Assembly: GCA_016808115.1 (NCBI GenBank)
Contig: JAEQBH010001850.1
Span: 186,001-250,000, forward strand
Reading direction: 5' to 3'
DNA: 64,000 nucleotides
Source of the DNA: Tetrastigma voinierianum
Lineage: Eukaryota > Streptophyta > Magnoliopsida > Vitales > Vitaceae
Part shown: piece after piece, positions 46,799 through 58,869 of the stretch
Layout of the letters: every line of letters starts with the position of its first letter
How positions within the stretch are numbered: position 1 is the stretch's first letter
Notes under the pieces: generated by a model
Databases searched by the model: none
The model's input: only the letters and a program-made list of their open reading frames with translations
Told to the model about the DNA's origin: nothing
Position numbers and translations under genes: made by a program

Positions 46799-49700
46799 CT
46801 GGAACACAGAAATATTAGGAGAAAAATAATCATCAATTTCTAAACTCAAAATAAAGGGATGCATGGTCCATTACTCACTGGGTTAACGGAAGGCAGCTTT
46901 ATCAAGGATTTTAGCATGTCACTTACAACCACTGAATTCTTTTTAAGCTTTCTCAAGGCTTTATACATGCATTTGGCATATACTCCCAGTTCTTGTACTG
47001 CACCTTAAAATTTGAAAAATTTGAGTCAACAATCATATAGATAGAAGCATTCAAAAGGTTTTTGCATTATTATCAAGTTCTCTGTTTGCAGCATTACCTG
47101 GATCATTAAGGAAGCAATTCAAAGCAAGGGTTGCCAAAATTTTCTCCTCAAGATTATTTGATGATTGGAGGACATTTATAAATGGCTCGAGGAATGACTT
47201 GAGAGCAACATCTCTTACACCCATATCAGGAAGATGGTAAAGCATGTACGTAAGCCATGTGGCAACAACAAGACATGACTTTGCTATCTCTAAAGAATCA
47301 CTCCTGAGGCATTCCTCAAGGGCTTTAAAGATGTACCCTTTTTCATGGTTGCAAAGAACAAACACTACCCTTTTTTGCCAAGAAGTGACGGCTTTTGCTT
47401 CCTCTTCCTGTACATAAACATATAGAATTCAAGATTGATGCAGGGGGAGAGAGAGATTGAAAACATGAAGAGAAAAGCTCCAAAACAACCCAAACTACAT
47501 CACTACTAACCATTGTATCTGTCAGTTCATTTTCATGTATTATCAGCTTCTCTGACTCCATTAAGGCATGGTAAGGTTGATTATATCCTGCCATCTTGAG
47601 TAACCAGGCTTCAGTGTAGGACTCCCCGGAGGAAGTCCGATGTCCACACATAGATAATAAAGCATCTAGAGCCAGGATTTGAGAATGAGGAAAGTCGTTT
47701 CTTTGAAGTGCTTCAACTAGTGCCTCTATAGCTTCTTCCCTGTAAATGCTCATCTTCCGAGGCTCAACCTGTATGAGTAAAGTTTTAGGAATCTGTGACT
47801 ACATCTAGCAATTATGTCGAATAGTTTGTTTCTAATTTTCAAGTATTGTGATTGTTTAAAGAAAAAGGAGAGAGAAATCTAGGCAAACCAGGAGATCAAG
47901 CTGAAGAAGAAGAGAAGCAATTGCAGGTTGCTGCTCCATGGGAGCCATTTGTAGATACACAAGAAAGGTGTGCATGGTACTGAAAGCTCCTTCATCTTTA
48001 ATTATCTTCAAGATCTGGTTGCAGAATGTCCTCCTGAGACACTATACAAGAATGAACTCTTGGACAGAGTGAAATGAAGCACACATTTATGGACTTCAGA
48101 GAGAGTTTCACAAAAGGTCTTAGTGTGCAAAAGAGGTCTGATACAGATAGTGTGATAAGTGATATGTAAGAGTCTGCATGATTAATTCAAGATCTTCCCA
48201 GAACAGGAGGAAAGGCACATGGTCAAAACACATTGTATATCAAATGATTTTGGCTTCAACTAAGAGGATATTTATAAATGTAAGTTGAACAATGCAGTTG
48301 GAATGTAGTCATTAATAGTTGATATAAAAAATCAACCTTTAGAAGAATAAATTATGAAACTGGCGCATCCTAAACTCGATTCTAAATCGATTGTTGTGGC
48401 TTGAGTCAACTTGTAAGCTAAGTGAAATAAAAACCTGAGCCACTTGATAGACCATTCTTTTGTGATAACTTTACCCCTCAAAAAGTAAAATAGAGGCAAA
48501 GGAATAATAGAAAGTAGTCAAGGGACTTCCAAGCTATTTAGGGTACTCTCCATAGAGAAAAAACAGAACACGTACTATACTAAAAGTAAAAGATATGCAT
48601 ACCTGTTTAACAGAACTAGCTCAGAAAGGAACTTTATGCATATGCCTCTAACACAATCATCTCCATTATGAAACAATTCAAGCACAGAAGACAGATCGAT
48701 TCTATTTGCTATCTGATTCTTGCAACTTTTATCTGCATGGATACAACATAAAAGGATGGATATGATGGCCAGCCTTCCTTCTACCTTATCCAAGCACTTG
48801 ATTAATGCGGGAACCCCATTTGCCGAGATAACACTAATAGCATTGAGGGACCTGGTGTTTTCATCTCCTCCCATCAAAATCTGCTCAAGCAATGCTATAG
48901 CAGCATCCTTGGGCTCCATTACTAACAGAAGGTTATCTGAATCGTCATTTTTGTTCAGAATTAGCTGTACAAGAGATGGTATAAAGTTGCAAGCTGAAAG
49001 TTGAGTAAATGTGGGCCTCAGCTGGTATATGAGAACAGCAGCCTCTGCAAGACCTTTCTTTAGTAGAGAAGCCATACAATCAAAATCAGAATCTACACTA
49101 GTAAGAGTCTCTCCCACGCTTTTATGAGAAAATAATAGCTCTGAAAGAATGTGAACAGATATTCTGAGAACTTCTCTGTTCATAGAAGCTGATAGTATTT
49201 CCACAAGCCCATTCACAATTGTTGGTTCAGACAAATAAGAATGAATCCCCGGATCATCCTTCGAGTCTTTCCATATCTTGGCTATTGCCAACACAGCTGC
49301 TTCACACTCTTGTAAATCATCTGAATTACAGAGACATGAAACATGGGGTTTTATCCCAATAATAACTGCTTCAGTAGCAGCTTGAGATATCACACTGGTT
49401 GGAGAAGAAGCTACTACTGTTTGCATAAATCTCTTGCATTTCTGATCAGTATAATAATCTGACTTCGCAGGGTCGGGGAGCTTACATGATGGAGAAGATG
49501 CCAATATAGTTTGTTTTGTGGAGGGGGGGATGAATGAATTTCTTGGTGTTGCAGGGTAAGAGAACTCCTGAGCAAGATCAGGGTATTGTTCTTTCCAAGT
49601 TGTGATTAATCTCTTCAAAACATAGTTTGTTTTGGGAAGCGTACTAGCAGATAGTGGTTGCCGTGTAATGGGGCATGTTGCGTTTCCTCTCTTCAGCCAT

Positions 49701-50202
49701 TCTTCAATTGCTTTTCGTTCATATGTTTGACCTGTTTCAAGGGTAACTGGGTCACTAAAAATCTGGCCTGTGATAGGGCAGACAAAATCTTTAGGCGCCC
49801 TTGACCTACGAGTCAGTTTATCAGATAACGGGAGAGAAATGCAGCTCTGGCTTCCTTCATCACTTTCTTTCAAGGAGCTGCAGAAAGCCATTGAAAATTG
49901 AACTTAATATGAGAAAGAGCAATGATTTTTGTATAATAGACCATTGTGGGAGAAATATTGGAGAATAATACAAAGGGAAGAGAAGACAAACAGTGTAGAT
50001 TCCTGAAAAATGGAAAAGAAAACCGTTTTATTTACCTATTTTCTGATACTTGTCTATTCAGATTTTGATGACTGGTACTTTGATTGTGTTCATAGTTTTT
50101 CCTGCAACTCTTTGGTAGCTCCTGAATCATAAATCTACTTTCAGTTAAAATAATGTCTAACATTATGAGTTCAAATATTACGAATGAATGATGAAAATTT
50201 TA

Positions 50203-50235
<33 letters not shown>

Positions 50236-51900
50236 CATACAATCACTTCACCATCTGAGTCTGCTGAGCTAATGCTGGAATCATTGCACAAAGTGGGAGA
50301 CATAGGCAAGGAGTTGGAGACAGTGGAATCCCTGAAACTGCTGGATACGAGGCGCAATATAGACTTGGGACCTTTATGGTACTGCGAGTCCAATTCTGGA
50401 GATGAGATCTTTGGAGAAGTTTTTGGGGAGCCCATGGAAGAAAGACGTGTTGAAGAAGATATTTGACACCTAATTTTTGATGGCTGTACTTTTGGCCCCA
50501 TTTCCTTATGAATGTTCAGCTGCATGCTACTATGACATACTGCTTGATATGTTTTATCTTCAGAATCCATATAAGCATCTTCAGGCATTTCGTCCTAATA
50601 ATAAGAACCATTAAGAAAGCTTTTGTTACTCCAAAAAAGCCATGTTCTGAGAGGAACATGAAATAAAAAATAATAATGCATTTATTGGTCAAGCTTGTAA
50701 ATTGCCATGTTAATGCAGGATTCAGTTATCAGTCTTACTTGAAGGTCCCACATAACAGACTCCTCCAGGTTCTGTGAGGACATGGAAGTGATATTCAATC
50801 TGCTTGAAGCCAAATGTCCAGAAACAATACATATATGAGAGCCTTTATTAATTGAGACTTGATTTTACTTTCATAAAATCAGCACCAAAATGACCAACTG
50901 CTCAACTAAAACTTTCCATGATGAAAAAAAACACTTAAAATCAATTACAATTGGAAACTAACCTGCTAGCTTCTCTTGCATTATCTTTAGCTTCAAGAAT
51001 TGAAGAAAACCCTGCACTCCTAGGCAGAATGGGTCCAAATTTTACAAAATCAGGAATGGACCTGCTCACCTCATGCATAGGAGTCATTGGTGGCTCTGCA
51101 ATCGGTAACATTGGAATCGCTCTCTTGCTGGTGTTTGAATCAAAGTTCGAGCAATCCATAAAATATTTTGCATAAAGCCGTGTATTCTCATCCAGTGATT
51201 CTCCATAAAGTTGCTCCAGCTTTTGCATTTTCTCTGCTTGATCAGGCCTCAAGGAAAAGATGAGAGACTCATTAAAGAATTGATCAAAATCTGCAGTAAA
51301 GGACAAATCATTGGAATCAGGAATCACTTCCATCATAATCCTGTGCCTTGCTTCTGAATACCACCCAACAATTGAATTCATATGTGGAAGAAACAGAGCT
51401 TTCCAGAGCTCTGGAGCAAAATCAATCCTTGAGAAGAAAGGATCGACGATAAACATCTCAAGAATGTGAAGAACTGAATTGTGAGCATTGTCGCGCAGTT
51501 TCCACAGGTAAGAAAGGTTGAGATGGGCCCAAGCAGAGAGGTAGAAATTGGGGACTCCTGCAGTTCTCTGGTCAGAGCTCAACATTGCACATACTTGTAA
51601 CATTTTTTCTGCATGGTCTAATCGTGCAAGCTTAGTTTCCATGTTAGAGGTGTTGATAGCTTCTTCAAGGGCATCAATCCCCCAATCTAAATTTGCTAGT
51701 ACTGCTTGATCAGAGTATCGAACTTCTGTGTCTTTCTCACAGCTTCCATCTTCAGCTGCTAATCTCTCTGCACACTGTTCTTTGTGTTGGGCTCTCCTTT
51801 CTTTACTGATCAACTGATCTTGGATGAAACTTCCAACCGTGGTAACCAGGAATCTAACAATATCTTTTTGGTTCATCTCAAACCTGTTTTTTCCGGCCAT
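44069..51900 (-). CDS. LIN: LIN/CERBERUS-type U-box E3 ubiquitin ligase, 16 coding exons, 1,482 aa
   Basis: Coding exons, in order: 51,900-50,963; 50,799-50,739; 50,594-50,241; 50,121-50,036; 49,877-48,603; 48,033-47,889; 47,768-47,511; 47,407-47,098; 47,003-46,879; 46,798-46,679; 46,222-46,091; 45,775-45,653; 45,553-45,443; 44,693-44,550; 44,428-44,180; 44,086-44,069. All introns are GT-AG and all phases agree, giving 4,449 nt with the TGA. Residues 1-312 form the conserved LIN N-terminal domain, about 508-582 the U-box, about 600-1,180 ARM-like helical repeats, and 1,185-1,482 WD40 repeats. In legumes LIN/CERBERUS acts with Vapyrin at infection threads and also in mycorrhiza. Length agrees with about 1,488 aa recalled for Medicago LIN. 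I see no stop or frameshift. The start MAGKNRF is chosen because the upstream in-frame ATG (51,927) lies in a likely 5'-UTR intron. A LIN-like paralogue is the main alternative. Confidence 0.93.
44790..45400. repeat. Three diverged repeats in LIN intron 13
   Basis: CACATCGATTCCACATAAG (44,793), CCCACATCGATTCCACACAAG (45,022) and CCCATATCGGCTTTCACACAAAG (45,294) each precede an AAGCTYGATRGNTTCT-like block. The intron is otherwise unremarkable. Confidence 0.6.
46295..46639. mobile_element. MITE in LIN intron 10
   Basis: ATCAACATCTCCAATGGGTC at the left and CCTCTTTTGGAGATGCTTAG at the right are inverted over about 15 of 20 bases around CATCTCCAA. The ~345-bp body is non-coding and lies wholly within the intron between the exons at 46,798-46,679 and 46,222-46,091. 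Confidence 0.65.
48603..49877 (-). CDS. LIN: LIN exon 5: U-box and first ARM-like repeats
   Basis: This 1,275-nt exon encodes residues 480-905. The U-box reads PKDFVCPITGQIFSDPVTLE, then TGQTYERKAIEEWL and ATCPITRQPL; the conserved CPI and the hydrophobic E2-contact positions are intact. Helical repeats follow. A methionine at 49,891 opens a longer frame, but it lies before the acceptor TTCTGCAG (49,878) and is intronic, so an isolated 438-residue gene model starting there would be wrong. The exon ends AACAG before donor GTATGC. Confidence 0.93.
50190..50235. repeat. (GA)n/(CT)n microsatellite beside a LIN donor site
   Basis: On the gene strand a CT run starts four bases after the donor GT of exon 3 (50,240) and continues about 40 bp. 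Confidence 0.9.
50963..51900 (-). CDS. LIN: LIN exon 1: N-terminal domain
   Basis: This exon encodes residues 1-312 plus two bases of codon 313. Conserved blocks include VTTVGSFIQDQLI, EQCAERLAAEDG, SDQAVLANLDWGIDALEEAI, NFYLSAWAHLNLSYLWKLRD, FFSRIDFAPELWKALFLPHM, QLYGESLDENTRLYAKYF and MLPIAEPPMTPMHE, all typical of LIN proteins. The exon ends GCTAGCAG before the donor GTTAGT at 50,962. No enzyme motif is present; the domain is specific to this family. Confidence 0.92.
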
Positions 51901-52870
51901 CTTTTGGAAGACAAGCCAAGATAACAAATTATTAGTTTATTTTTTAACTCCTGATTTTTGGAATAGTCTAATAATGCCCAATTTCATTAACAGAAACTGG
52001 AATATTGGCTTACCAAGCATGGTTTCTGGGACACGACCTTTTCTTTATTTATTTTTTCCAGATTATATCAATTTATGATTTATTACTGTATAATTGAATA
52101 TGCATTTCACAAACACAAACTAGTGATTTGATTCCAATCGTAATTACCCGACCTCAACACTAAGAGCAACCAAGTTTCTCAAAGACAACTGGAAATAAAA
52201 TCATGGCTTTCATCAGACTGACAAAAAAACAATATCCCAAAACCAAGACAAATCCCTCCCCAATTTGAAAGCCTCAATATGCAGAAATTTAAAAATTCAT
52301 TTGTTTTCCCAGTTTCTCTGAAAACAAATGGAACATAGGAGAAGAACATAAAAACAAAACCCTAGCCTCTGCATAGAACAAACAACTCTATGAAAAAACA
52401 TGAAGAAAGAAAACTTCATCATACCTCAGTTCAATTAAAATAGAAACCAAGAAATTCAAACAATTCAATTAAAAAATTTTAGTGCTCTTTTCAGTAAACC
52501 TAGATTTTCTCAAACATCAAAGCTCTCGAGACGACATCAAAACAATTGACAGAGCAAATCTATTTACTCAAAAGAACAGAAACCTGAGTTTAAGTCGCTC
52601 AGCATTTTGATCATAAAAGCATAAACAGATCCTCAATCTTCCGTTGCAACTCAAACAAGCAAAAGATCATAAAGACAAAAAGCAGACAGAATCGCGAGAC
52701 ATTTACTGAAAAAGCAGAGAACCGTGCTTACTGTAATCACTCGTAACGGGAGATGGATGATGAATCAGATAACTACTCATCAGAGCGCTCCATCGAGATC
52801 CGAAATGGAGAGTGAAATCTCTTCTTGAAATGAATTATGGAGAAAGAGAGAGAGGACGGCTTGCGGATTT
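51901..52870 (-). other. LIN: LIN 5' UTR exon and intron (predicted)
   Basis: On the minus strand ATTACA/GTAAGC at 52,731 is a good donor, and a pyrimidine-rich tract ending CCAAAAG at 51,901 is an acceptor directly before the ATG. The leader exon would then be 52,732 to about 52,870. The outer end is a guess. Confidence 0.5.
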
Positions 52871-53750
52871 GAATTGCAGGAGCATTGCCGGCTTTGGATG
52901 TTGCCATGTCCAAGCAAACCGTGGACTGACTGAATCAATTTTTTAATACTCCCTTTCCTCCATTTGAATAATGGTTTAATAATAACGAAGGGAGGAGCAG
53001 CATTGCGCTTCTTTGCCCAAGTCTTCTCAGATGTTTCAGCTCCAAATCAATCACATCAGCGATCAGTTAAATTTTAAAAATCATCAAAGCTCCACCTTCT
53101 TCTTCCTTGCCTTCACTTTCTTTTGGCGGGAAGGATACCTGTCATAACTACATCCGGTGGTCGGGCCACCCCTTCCTCTGTGGGTTATCCCGTTTTAGTT
53201 ATTTCGAATTAAATATATATAATTTAGGTTTTATAAAGAAATATTTGATTAAAAGATCTTAAATAAATTAAAATTTATAAATCTAACCCTTATCATTTTT
53301 TTTGGAAAAATAACTTATTGTACATAAAAATATATTTTGTTATTTTATGTATTTACAAGCGCGTTTTAGAAAGAAAATGTTATTTTTACAAAAATTCAAT
53401 GAGGATATTTTTATTAAAATAACATTAAAATTTGATGAATGTTAGAATTTTTGAAATTTAGTTTTAAAATATATTTTAATCAAATTACCCTTTTATAAAT
53501 TCCAATGCTATAGCCTGTGCTATTTGCTCCACCCAAGCCAATGCTTAGACAAATTTAATAAAATATTTTCAATTCCTAATTTAAATTTAAATTATTTTTT
53601 CGCACTTCAATCTTAATTCTGGTTCAACTTAACAATTCAGACCTAACTCAAACTCAATTTAATATTTTTATTTCTTAGCTTGACTTGAGTATATCAAGTT
53701 CTTTATTTTTTAACTTCTGTTCACTTAACATATGTCATTGTAATACAATT
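52871..53750 (-). promoter_or_regulatory. LIN upstream region
   Basis: This is the non-coding interval upstream of the predicted LIN leader. I could not identify a convincing TATA box or named cis-element by eye. It becomes AT-rich beyond 53,200. Confidence 0.35.
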
Positions 53751-53754
53751 GTAG

Positions 53755-53995
53755 GACCTTCTATAATCTCATCCAACTTTTTTATCGCTCAAGCCTCAAA
53801 GACAAAGTGCTTCAAATTAAATATTGTATTGATCAAGTTTGAATTGATTATTTCTTAATTTGGGTTCCATTAGATGACAAACCCAAACTCCCATAACCCC
53901 ACCTCACTTTTTTATCATTCGAGTCAAGCCTCAAAGGCGAAGTGCTTCAAATTAAATATCATATTGATCAAAGTTTGAATGAATTATTTCTTGTT
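53755..53995. repeat. Tandem duplication, two units of ~130-140 bp
   Basis: AAGTGCTTCAAATTAAATATTGTATTGATCAAG (53,806) and AAGTGCTTCAAATTAAATATCATATTGATCAAAG (53,941) with preceding ACTTTTTTATCGCTC/ACTTTTTTATCATTC mark two adjacent units. Confidence 0.8.
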
Positions 53996-54162
53996 TCTTA
54001 ATTAATACCATCAAACATATAAGTAAGATGATTATAATATTTCATAACTTAACCAAATGTCTCGAATTCGAGCTTTGGAAATCTAGTTGTGCTATGTGAT
54101 AGGGTTTTACCGCCATCGTAGTCCATATCGGCTCGAATGAGGATTAGTCCAGGTATGATATT

Positions 54163-54544
54163 GTAGGAATAATAAGCGAAAGATAGAATCATCATGTGAT
54201 TTAAAATATTCAATTTAATTACTAAACTAATATAACCAGTCAGATCGTACCTTGTGAATTTGCAGAGAAATATGCACATAAGAATCGCAGATCTTTCAAA
54301 CTATACTCAAGGCGATGAGCCAGCTGCAAGGCGTCAATCACTAAGGAATGATTGTTTTTCTACATTATTCTCCTCTCGATTCTGACTAGATCTAAATCTA
54401 GGGTCAGATTATCTTACCTCTATTTATAAAGTACAAACCCTGTATCACTTTAATACCATTTCAGGCCTCCACGCCTGCCCACGCGCAACTCATTTCTGGG
54501 GCTGCTTAAAACAACTCGACTCGCTTGTGTAGCAAAATCCAACA
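54163..54544 (-). repeat. Copia LTR, minus strand
   Basis: On the minus strand AAGTGGGAGAT (54,555-54,545) is a copia-type polypurine tract directly followed by TGTTGGATTTTGC. A TTTATAAATAGAGG box lies near 54,425. The 3' end is placed at CCTACA (54,163), less certain. Confidence 0.65.
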
Positions 54545-54889
54545 ATCTCCCACTTGCTATAAAAACAAGTCCGGTTCTTTCTTATACCAGATATCATGCT
54601 CCACCATTTATCCTCCAGCTAGTTTGGGACCATACGGTTATCATTAATCAAGTGCTCCTCATAATTGCCAAGCAATTATCTAATCCTGCTATTCCACCAA
54701 AGGCCGACCAACTCCGGTGATTAATAATACAAATATTAATATTATTTTCTCCCTTGTAAAAATATAAATAAATACTTAATCAATCATTCAATATACTGCC
54801 GTTGCCGCATATCGACGCCACGCATGGGTCATTACATAATTGATATGACACTAATAAACAGCCTTATCACTGATATACTAACTATTGTC

Positions 54890-55308
54890 ATTTCCATTTG
54901 ACAGCATTAGTCAATATTAGGAATAAGGATTATTATAATCGCGATAAAAATATCAATTATGATCAAAGCACATGGTTAACCCAATAATAAAATATAGTAG
55001 TTATCAGGTGTGCTCTATAGGTTGAGTCATCAGTTCAGAGTTTCACAGAAAGAGATTATGAATGTGAGAAATGCATATTTTGTTTTATTCACTCATGCGT
55101 TTCTCATTCATAATCTCTCTTTACATGAAATACGGAAATTGGCTGATATGCATGACATTTTTTCCTATCGAACAAGATGTTTCCCGCACGTTGAAGGCTT
55201 CTTAGATATTTTATTGGTTGTTATGTGCTTTGGGTCATACTCATATTTTATCATAGTTATAATAATCTCTATTCCTAATAATTGACTAATGCTATCCAAG
55301 TGGGAGAA
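54890..55308. repeat. Large imperfect palindrome between copia LTRs
   Basis: CAGCATTAGTCAATATTAGGAATAAGGATTATTATAAT (54,903 onward) is the inverse of ATTATAATAATCTCTATTCCTAATAATTGACTAATGC (55,257-55,293). Nearer the centre, AGAGATTATGAATGTGAGAAATGCAT (about 55,048) is the inverse of ATGCGTTTCTCATTCATAATCTCT (about 55,096). The arms are around 200 bp each with indels. The 91-residue frame at 55,010-55,285 is a by-product. Confidence 0.75.
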
Positions 55309-55743
55309 TGTTGTATTCTAATTTTATATGGATTAGTATTAATCAATTATTAAGATTTGTTTTTATTGGATTATTAAATATCAATTATGTAATATTATTC
55401 GTGCTTGATCCAATTAATACGTAGCGTATTAATGCCGTGACCAATTAATCATGGCGTATTAATACGTAGTGACAGTGTCGTGGCAGCGTATTGATGCGCG
55501 ACTAGGTATCGTCGCGACGTATTTAATGCACATGTGACGTATTGATAGTCTATGATGGGCTGGGTATCTGTGAGTATCCCCATTTATGAGAGTCCCTTAC
55601 TCTCGTCCCGATGGCCTCTCTGACTTCCCCATCCAGTGGAGATTATGTTTTTTTTTGGCATATCGGATAGAGGCGGTGTCCTCCTCTCTCTCTCTCTCTC
55701 AGTTTTCAACAACAGTCACTTTTTGGAGAAACTATGGATCCTA
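55309..55743 (+). repeat. Copia-type LTR, plus strand
   Basis: AAGTGGGAGAA (55,298-55,308) precedes TGTTGTATTC, and TTTGGTGTCAGG at 55,745 resembles a tRNA-Met primer site (TTTGGTATCAGA). The LTR holds repeated CGTATTAATAC/CGTATTGATGC words (55,425-55,545) and a CT run at 55,680-55,700. Confidence 0.55.
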
Positions 55744-56179
55744 CTTTGGTGTCAGGTACACGTTTTGAGTCCCAATTTCAGATATGTGTGTATGAACATG
55801 CTATAATTCAAATATCGCCTGAGATTTAAATCCTTTCACAGAAATTTATCCTTGATTAAGTCTCTTTCGATCCTCTCAGAATGACCATAATTCATTCCAA
55901 TATTTTATAATAACGAGAGCGATCATTTCATAAAAATATTGCGATGCAAATAAAATTCGCAGCTTTATTTAATAAGCGTGAGACAATTCATTATTATGAG
56001 AACTTTGTGATCATGTCTTTAATGGAATGACATCCCATATGATCACATATACTACATAGTGTATCCCCGGACCTTATCACGTAAATATAATGTGCAAAAA
56101 AAAAACTTAGTTTATTATATCTTCCCAGAAAATGAAATTACAACTTGTCTTGCTCACCAGATAAAGTATAACTTTCAAC

Positions 56180-56953
56180 TCCCGCTCCTCTAAAGTAAGC
56201 ACAGGACCTCTTAAGACCCATACAATTTACATGCTTCTCAAACACACGTTCGAGAAGAGACTTAGTAGAAAGGGTGCGCTGGGTTCCTCCTCGATTCTAT
56301 TTTAGTAACCCTTTGTATCTCCATGCTCAGTGAAATCACGGATCAAGTGGTACTTTCTTTAATATGTGTTTACGCTTTTTGTGAGACCTTGGTTAACGGG
56401 CGTCTTCTGGCCCCACTTGTTATCACGGTAAAGGGTAATGGGCCGATGCGCATGGCATCACATGAAGATCCAAAAGGAATTTCTTAAGTCATACGGCCGC
56501 TGCGGCAGATACGGCCACATGTCGGCAGTCGTGGAGTCAACAACACAAGTCACATTTAACACTCCTCCCGACAAATGGCTCCCCCATTTAGGGTAAACCA
56601 CATATCACGATCATTGATTTACTCGAGTCAATATCCCCTTGAAAATCTGAGTCCATATAACCAAGTGTTTTAAGACTCCCACTGGAATACACCAACATAT
56701 AATCCCTCGTTCTTTTTAAATACTTGAGTATATGTTTCAGCTGTTTGTCGAGTGTTCTACTCGAGGATACGATTGAGTGCCCAGGCTTACTACCTCCCAT
56801 TGCATAGCGAATGTAACTGGTACATAGATCCAATCCAATAAAATCCAGGCCATTAACATCGGATGGGGTATCACATAACCATTTTATTATTGGACCCTTA
56901 ATGGGCCGCGAGGTTTCAATTATTAAATTAATTTTAACCTTCACCCCATTCAA
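56180..56953 (-). pseudogene. Copia pol tail: RT/RNase H remnant
   Basis: The minus frame reads IRYAMGGSKPG, then LKHILKYLKRTRDYMLVYSSGSLKTLGYMDSDFQGDIDSSKS, the copia RNase H region with the first catalytic D of YxDSDFQ intact. Farther left, WFTLNGG and fragments matching the SHKRKHI and A-D-P-F blocks appear in mixed frames down to about 56,200. Stops are frequent. Confidence 0.8.
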
Positions 56954-57778
56954 TATTTTTATTATTAATTAATTAGGGTTTCCATAATAATATTATCTAG
57001 ATAAAACAAATATTATTATGCACATGTATGTATCAAATGATGCAATTAAATGACACCACCTATTCTAAATGGCATGTTAAGCACATATCACATATTTATA
57101 TCCATATAATTTAAAGCAATTATAAATATAGAATAATTAATGGTAATAATCCATGGTTTTACCAGAAAGAAAATTACAAGCCCAATAGGGCAGCCCAACT
57201 TGATATCTAGCGTACTTCTTCTTTTCTTCGGGTCTTGTAAGTCCATGGGATGTAGGCCCAAGTTAGAATGGCTTTTAGGGTTTTGGCCCCGCAGTACTGC
57301 TTTTATGCTGTTGAATCAGACACCAAAACGGTCATGAGCCTCCACACAAAACTCGGATTGCCACGAACAACAACCCATTGTGAGAAACCACACTAGCAAA
57401 AATCAGCCCATTCTGACAACGCAGCGCCCCTTTTACATTTTTTTTTATAATAAATACGAATTTACATATAAAAAAATGCGGGAAAATAAATAAATAAATA
57501 AATCAAGGAGGAAACCTAATCTTATGATTAGCCTCCTTATTACATCCCAAAAAAAAAAAAAATACAAGCAAAAACTATCATGGATTAAAAATAATGCACA
57601 AAAACTATAAGGCCAAACCGTCATTCATTCATAATACAAAAATTAAAAAATAACATAAATAATAGAATCCCCTGGGTGCCCACTTATATCTAATGTACAT
57701 CATATAACACATGAGAAATAAAATTATAGATTCAGCTCTATCACACCTTGGAATTCAACCGATTAACAAATACCAATT
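56954..57778 (-). repeat. Copia 5' internal leader copy
   Basis: Blocks such as AATTATGCACATGTAT/ATTATTATGCACATGTAT (57,010; 63,307), the AATAAATCAAG...AACCTAATC...TTAG.TAGCC..CTTTATTA block (57,490; 63,772) and CATGGATTAAA show that 56,950-57,780 and 62,900-64,000 are copies of one sequence. Their place after an LTR and before gag suggests a leader. No coding is seen. Confidence 0.6.
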
Positions 57779-58282
57779 GAAGGAATCACGGCGGAAGCCG
57801 GGGGCCCGCACGAGTTAAATGCGATTATGATAGATATCTTTAAATCACCATTACTAACCTGTAGTAGTGCAGAAAATCTCTTCTAGAATGCAAGGACATG
57901 AGAAGCTATTCTCTACGTGACGGTCTGCGTGTGGGCGCACCCGATCATAAAGAAAACGAGATCGAAAAATACTACGAAACCTTTAGGTTTGTTTCTCCTC
58001 TCGAGGTGTTTTCATAAACACAGGCTAATAAACTTCTTTTAAAACACCTGGAGATACAGGAAGCGGTGTATTTATAGGCACACACTAGCCACTAACCCAT
58101 TAGGGTTTATAACACCCATGAGAGCTTTATAACACCTTGGGCCCAATAAAATGGGCTCCATCTTGTATCTTAATAATCAGTTAAATGGGCTCTGTCATCT
58201 AATAGGCTAGCTTAGGATCCTATGACCATTATTAATTAAGACTCTTGTCAACGGTAGATTGCTTACGAGCATAAATCCAACA
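57779..58282 (-). repeat. Copia LTR, minus strand
   Basis: It starts TGTTGGATTTATGC at 58,282, holds a CCTATAAATACACC box near 58,070, and ends CCTTCA at 57,779, directly before TTGGTATTTG, which resembles a primer site. Confidence 0.6.
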
Positions 58283-58869
58283 ATAACATCAATCTTGAAA
58301 CATATTAAGAGGATATTTCATACAAATTCATTATTGTTTATTTCGCCATCTGACAAATTAGAAATAATTTTGCTCTCAAATCATCAGATATTGGTCATTC
58401 AAATGAGCCTCACTTATTGACAACTCAAGAACAATAATCATTTAAATACTTATATAATAAACTCGGGATTGAGAGAAGAATAATAACGAAATGTTGCTTG
58501 AGATTTATTTCCTTTTAATTTAACTTTAAATAAATCTCACTTTGATCCTATCAATGCAAGCATAATTTGCACCAATAGTAATTTTATAATAAGCAAAAAC
58601 AGATTATTTCATAAAATATTACAGATCTAAATAAAGCGCCCAACTTTGTTTAATGACTGTGATCTTATTCATTAATTATGAGAACCTATGATCATGTCTT
58701 CTATGAACGTATTCATATGATCATATACTCTACAATTAATCCGGACCTTATACGCAAAATATCAGTGTGCACAATAATATGAAGAATACCTCATATTATT
58801 AAACTCAGAAAATATAATAACACATCTGTCTTGTTCTAAAAAACACAAATAAACTCCCACTTGCCTTAA
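58283..58869 (-). other. copia 3' UTR
   Basis: The stretch matches 55,800-56,100 in several blocks (TAAGGTCCGG, GACATGATCA, GTTCTCATAAT). No coding. Confidence 0.6.

Noticed and set aside
49878..49891. Methionine at 49,891 as a start for a separate U-box gene
   Set aside because: It precedes a good acceptor at 49,878; the upstream exons join in phase, so this ATG is intronic.
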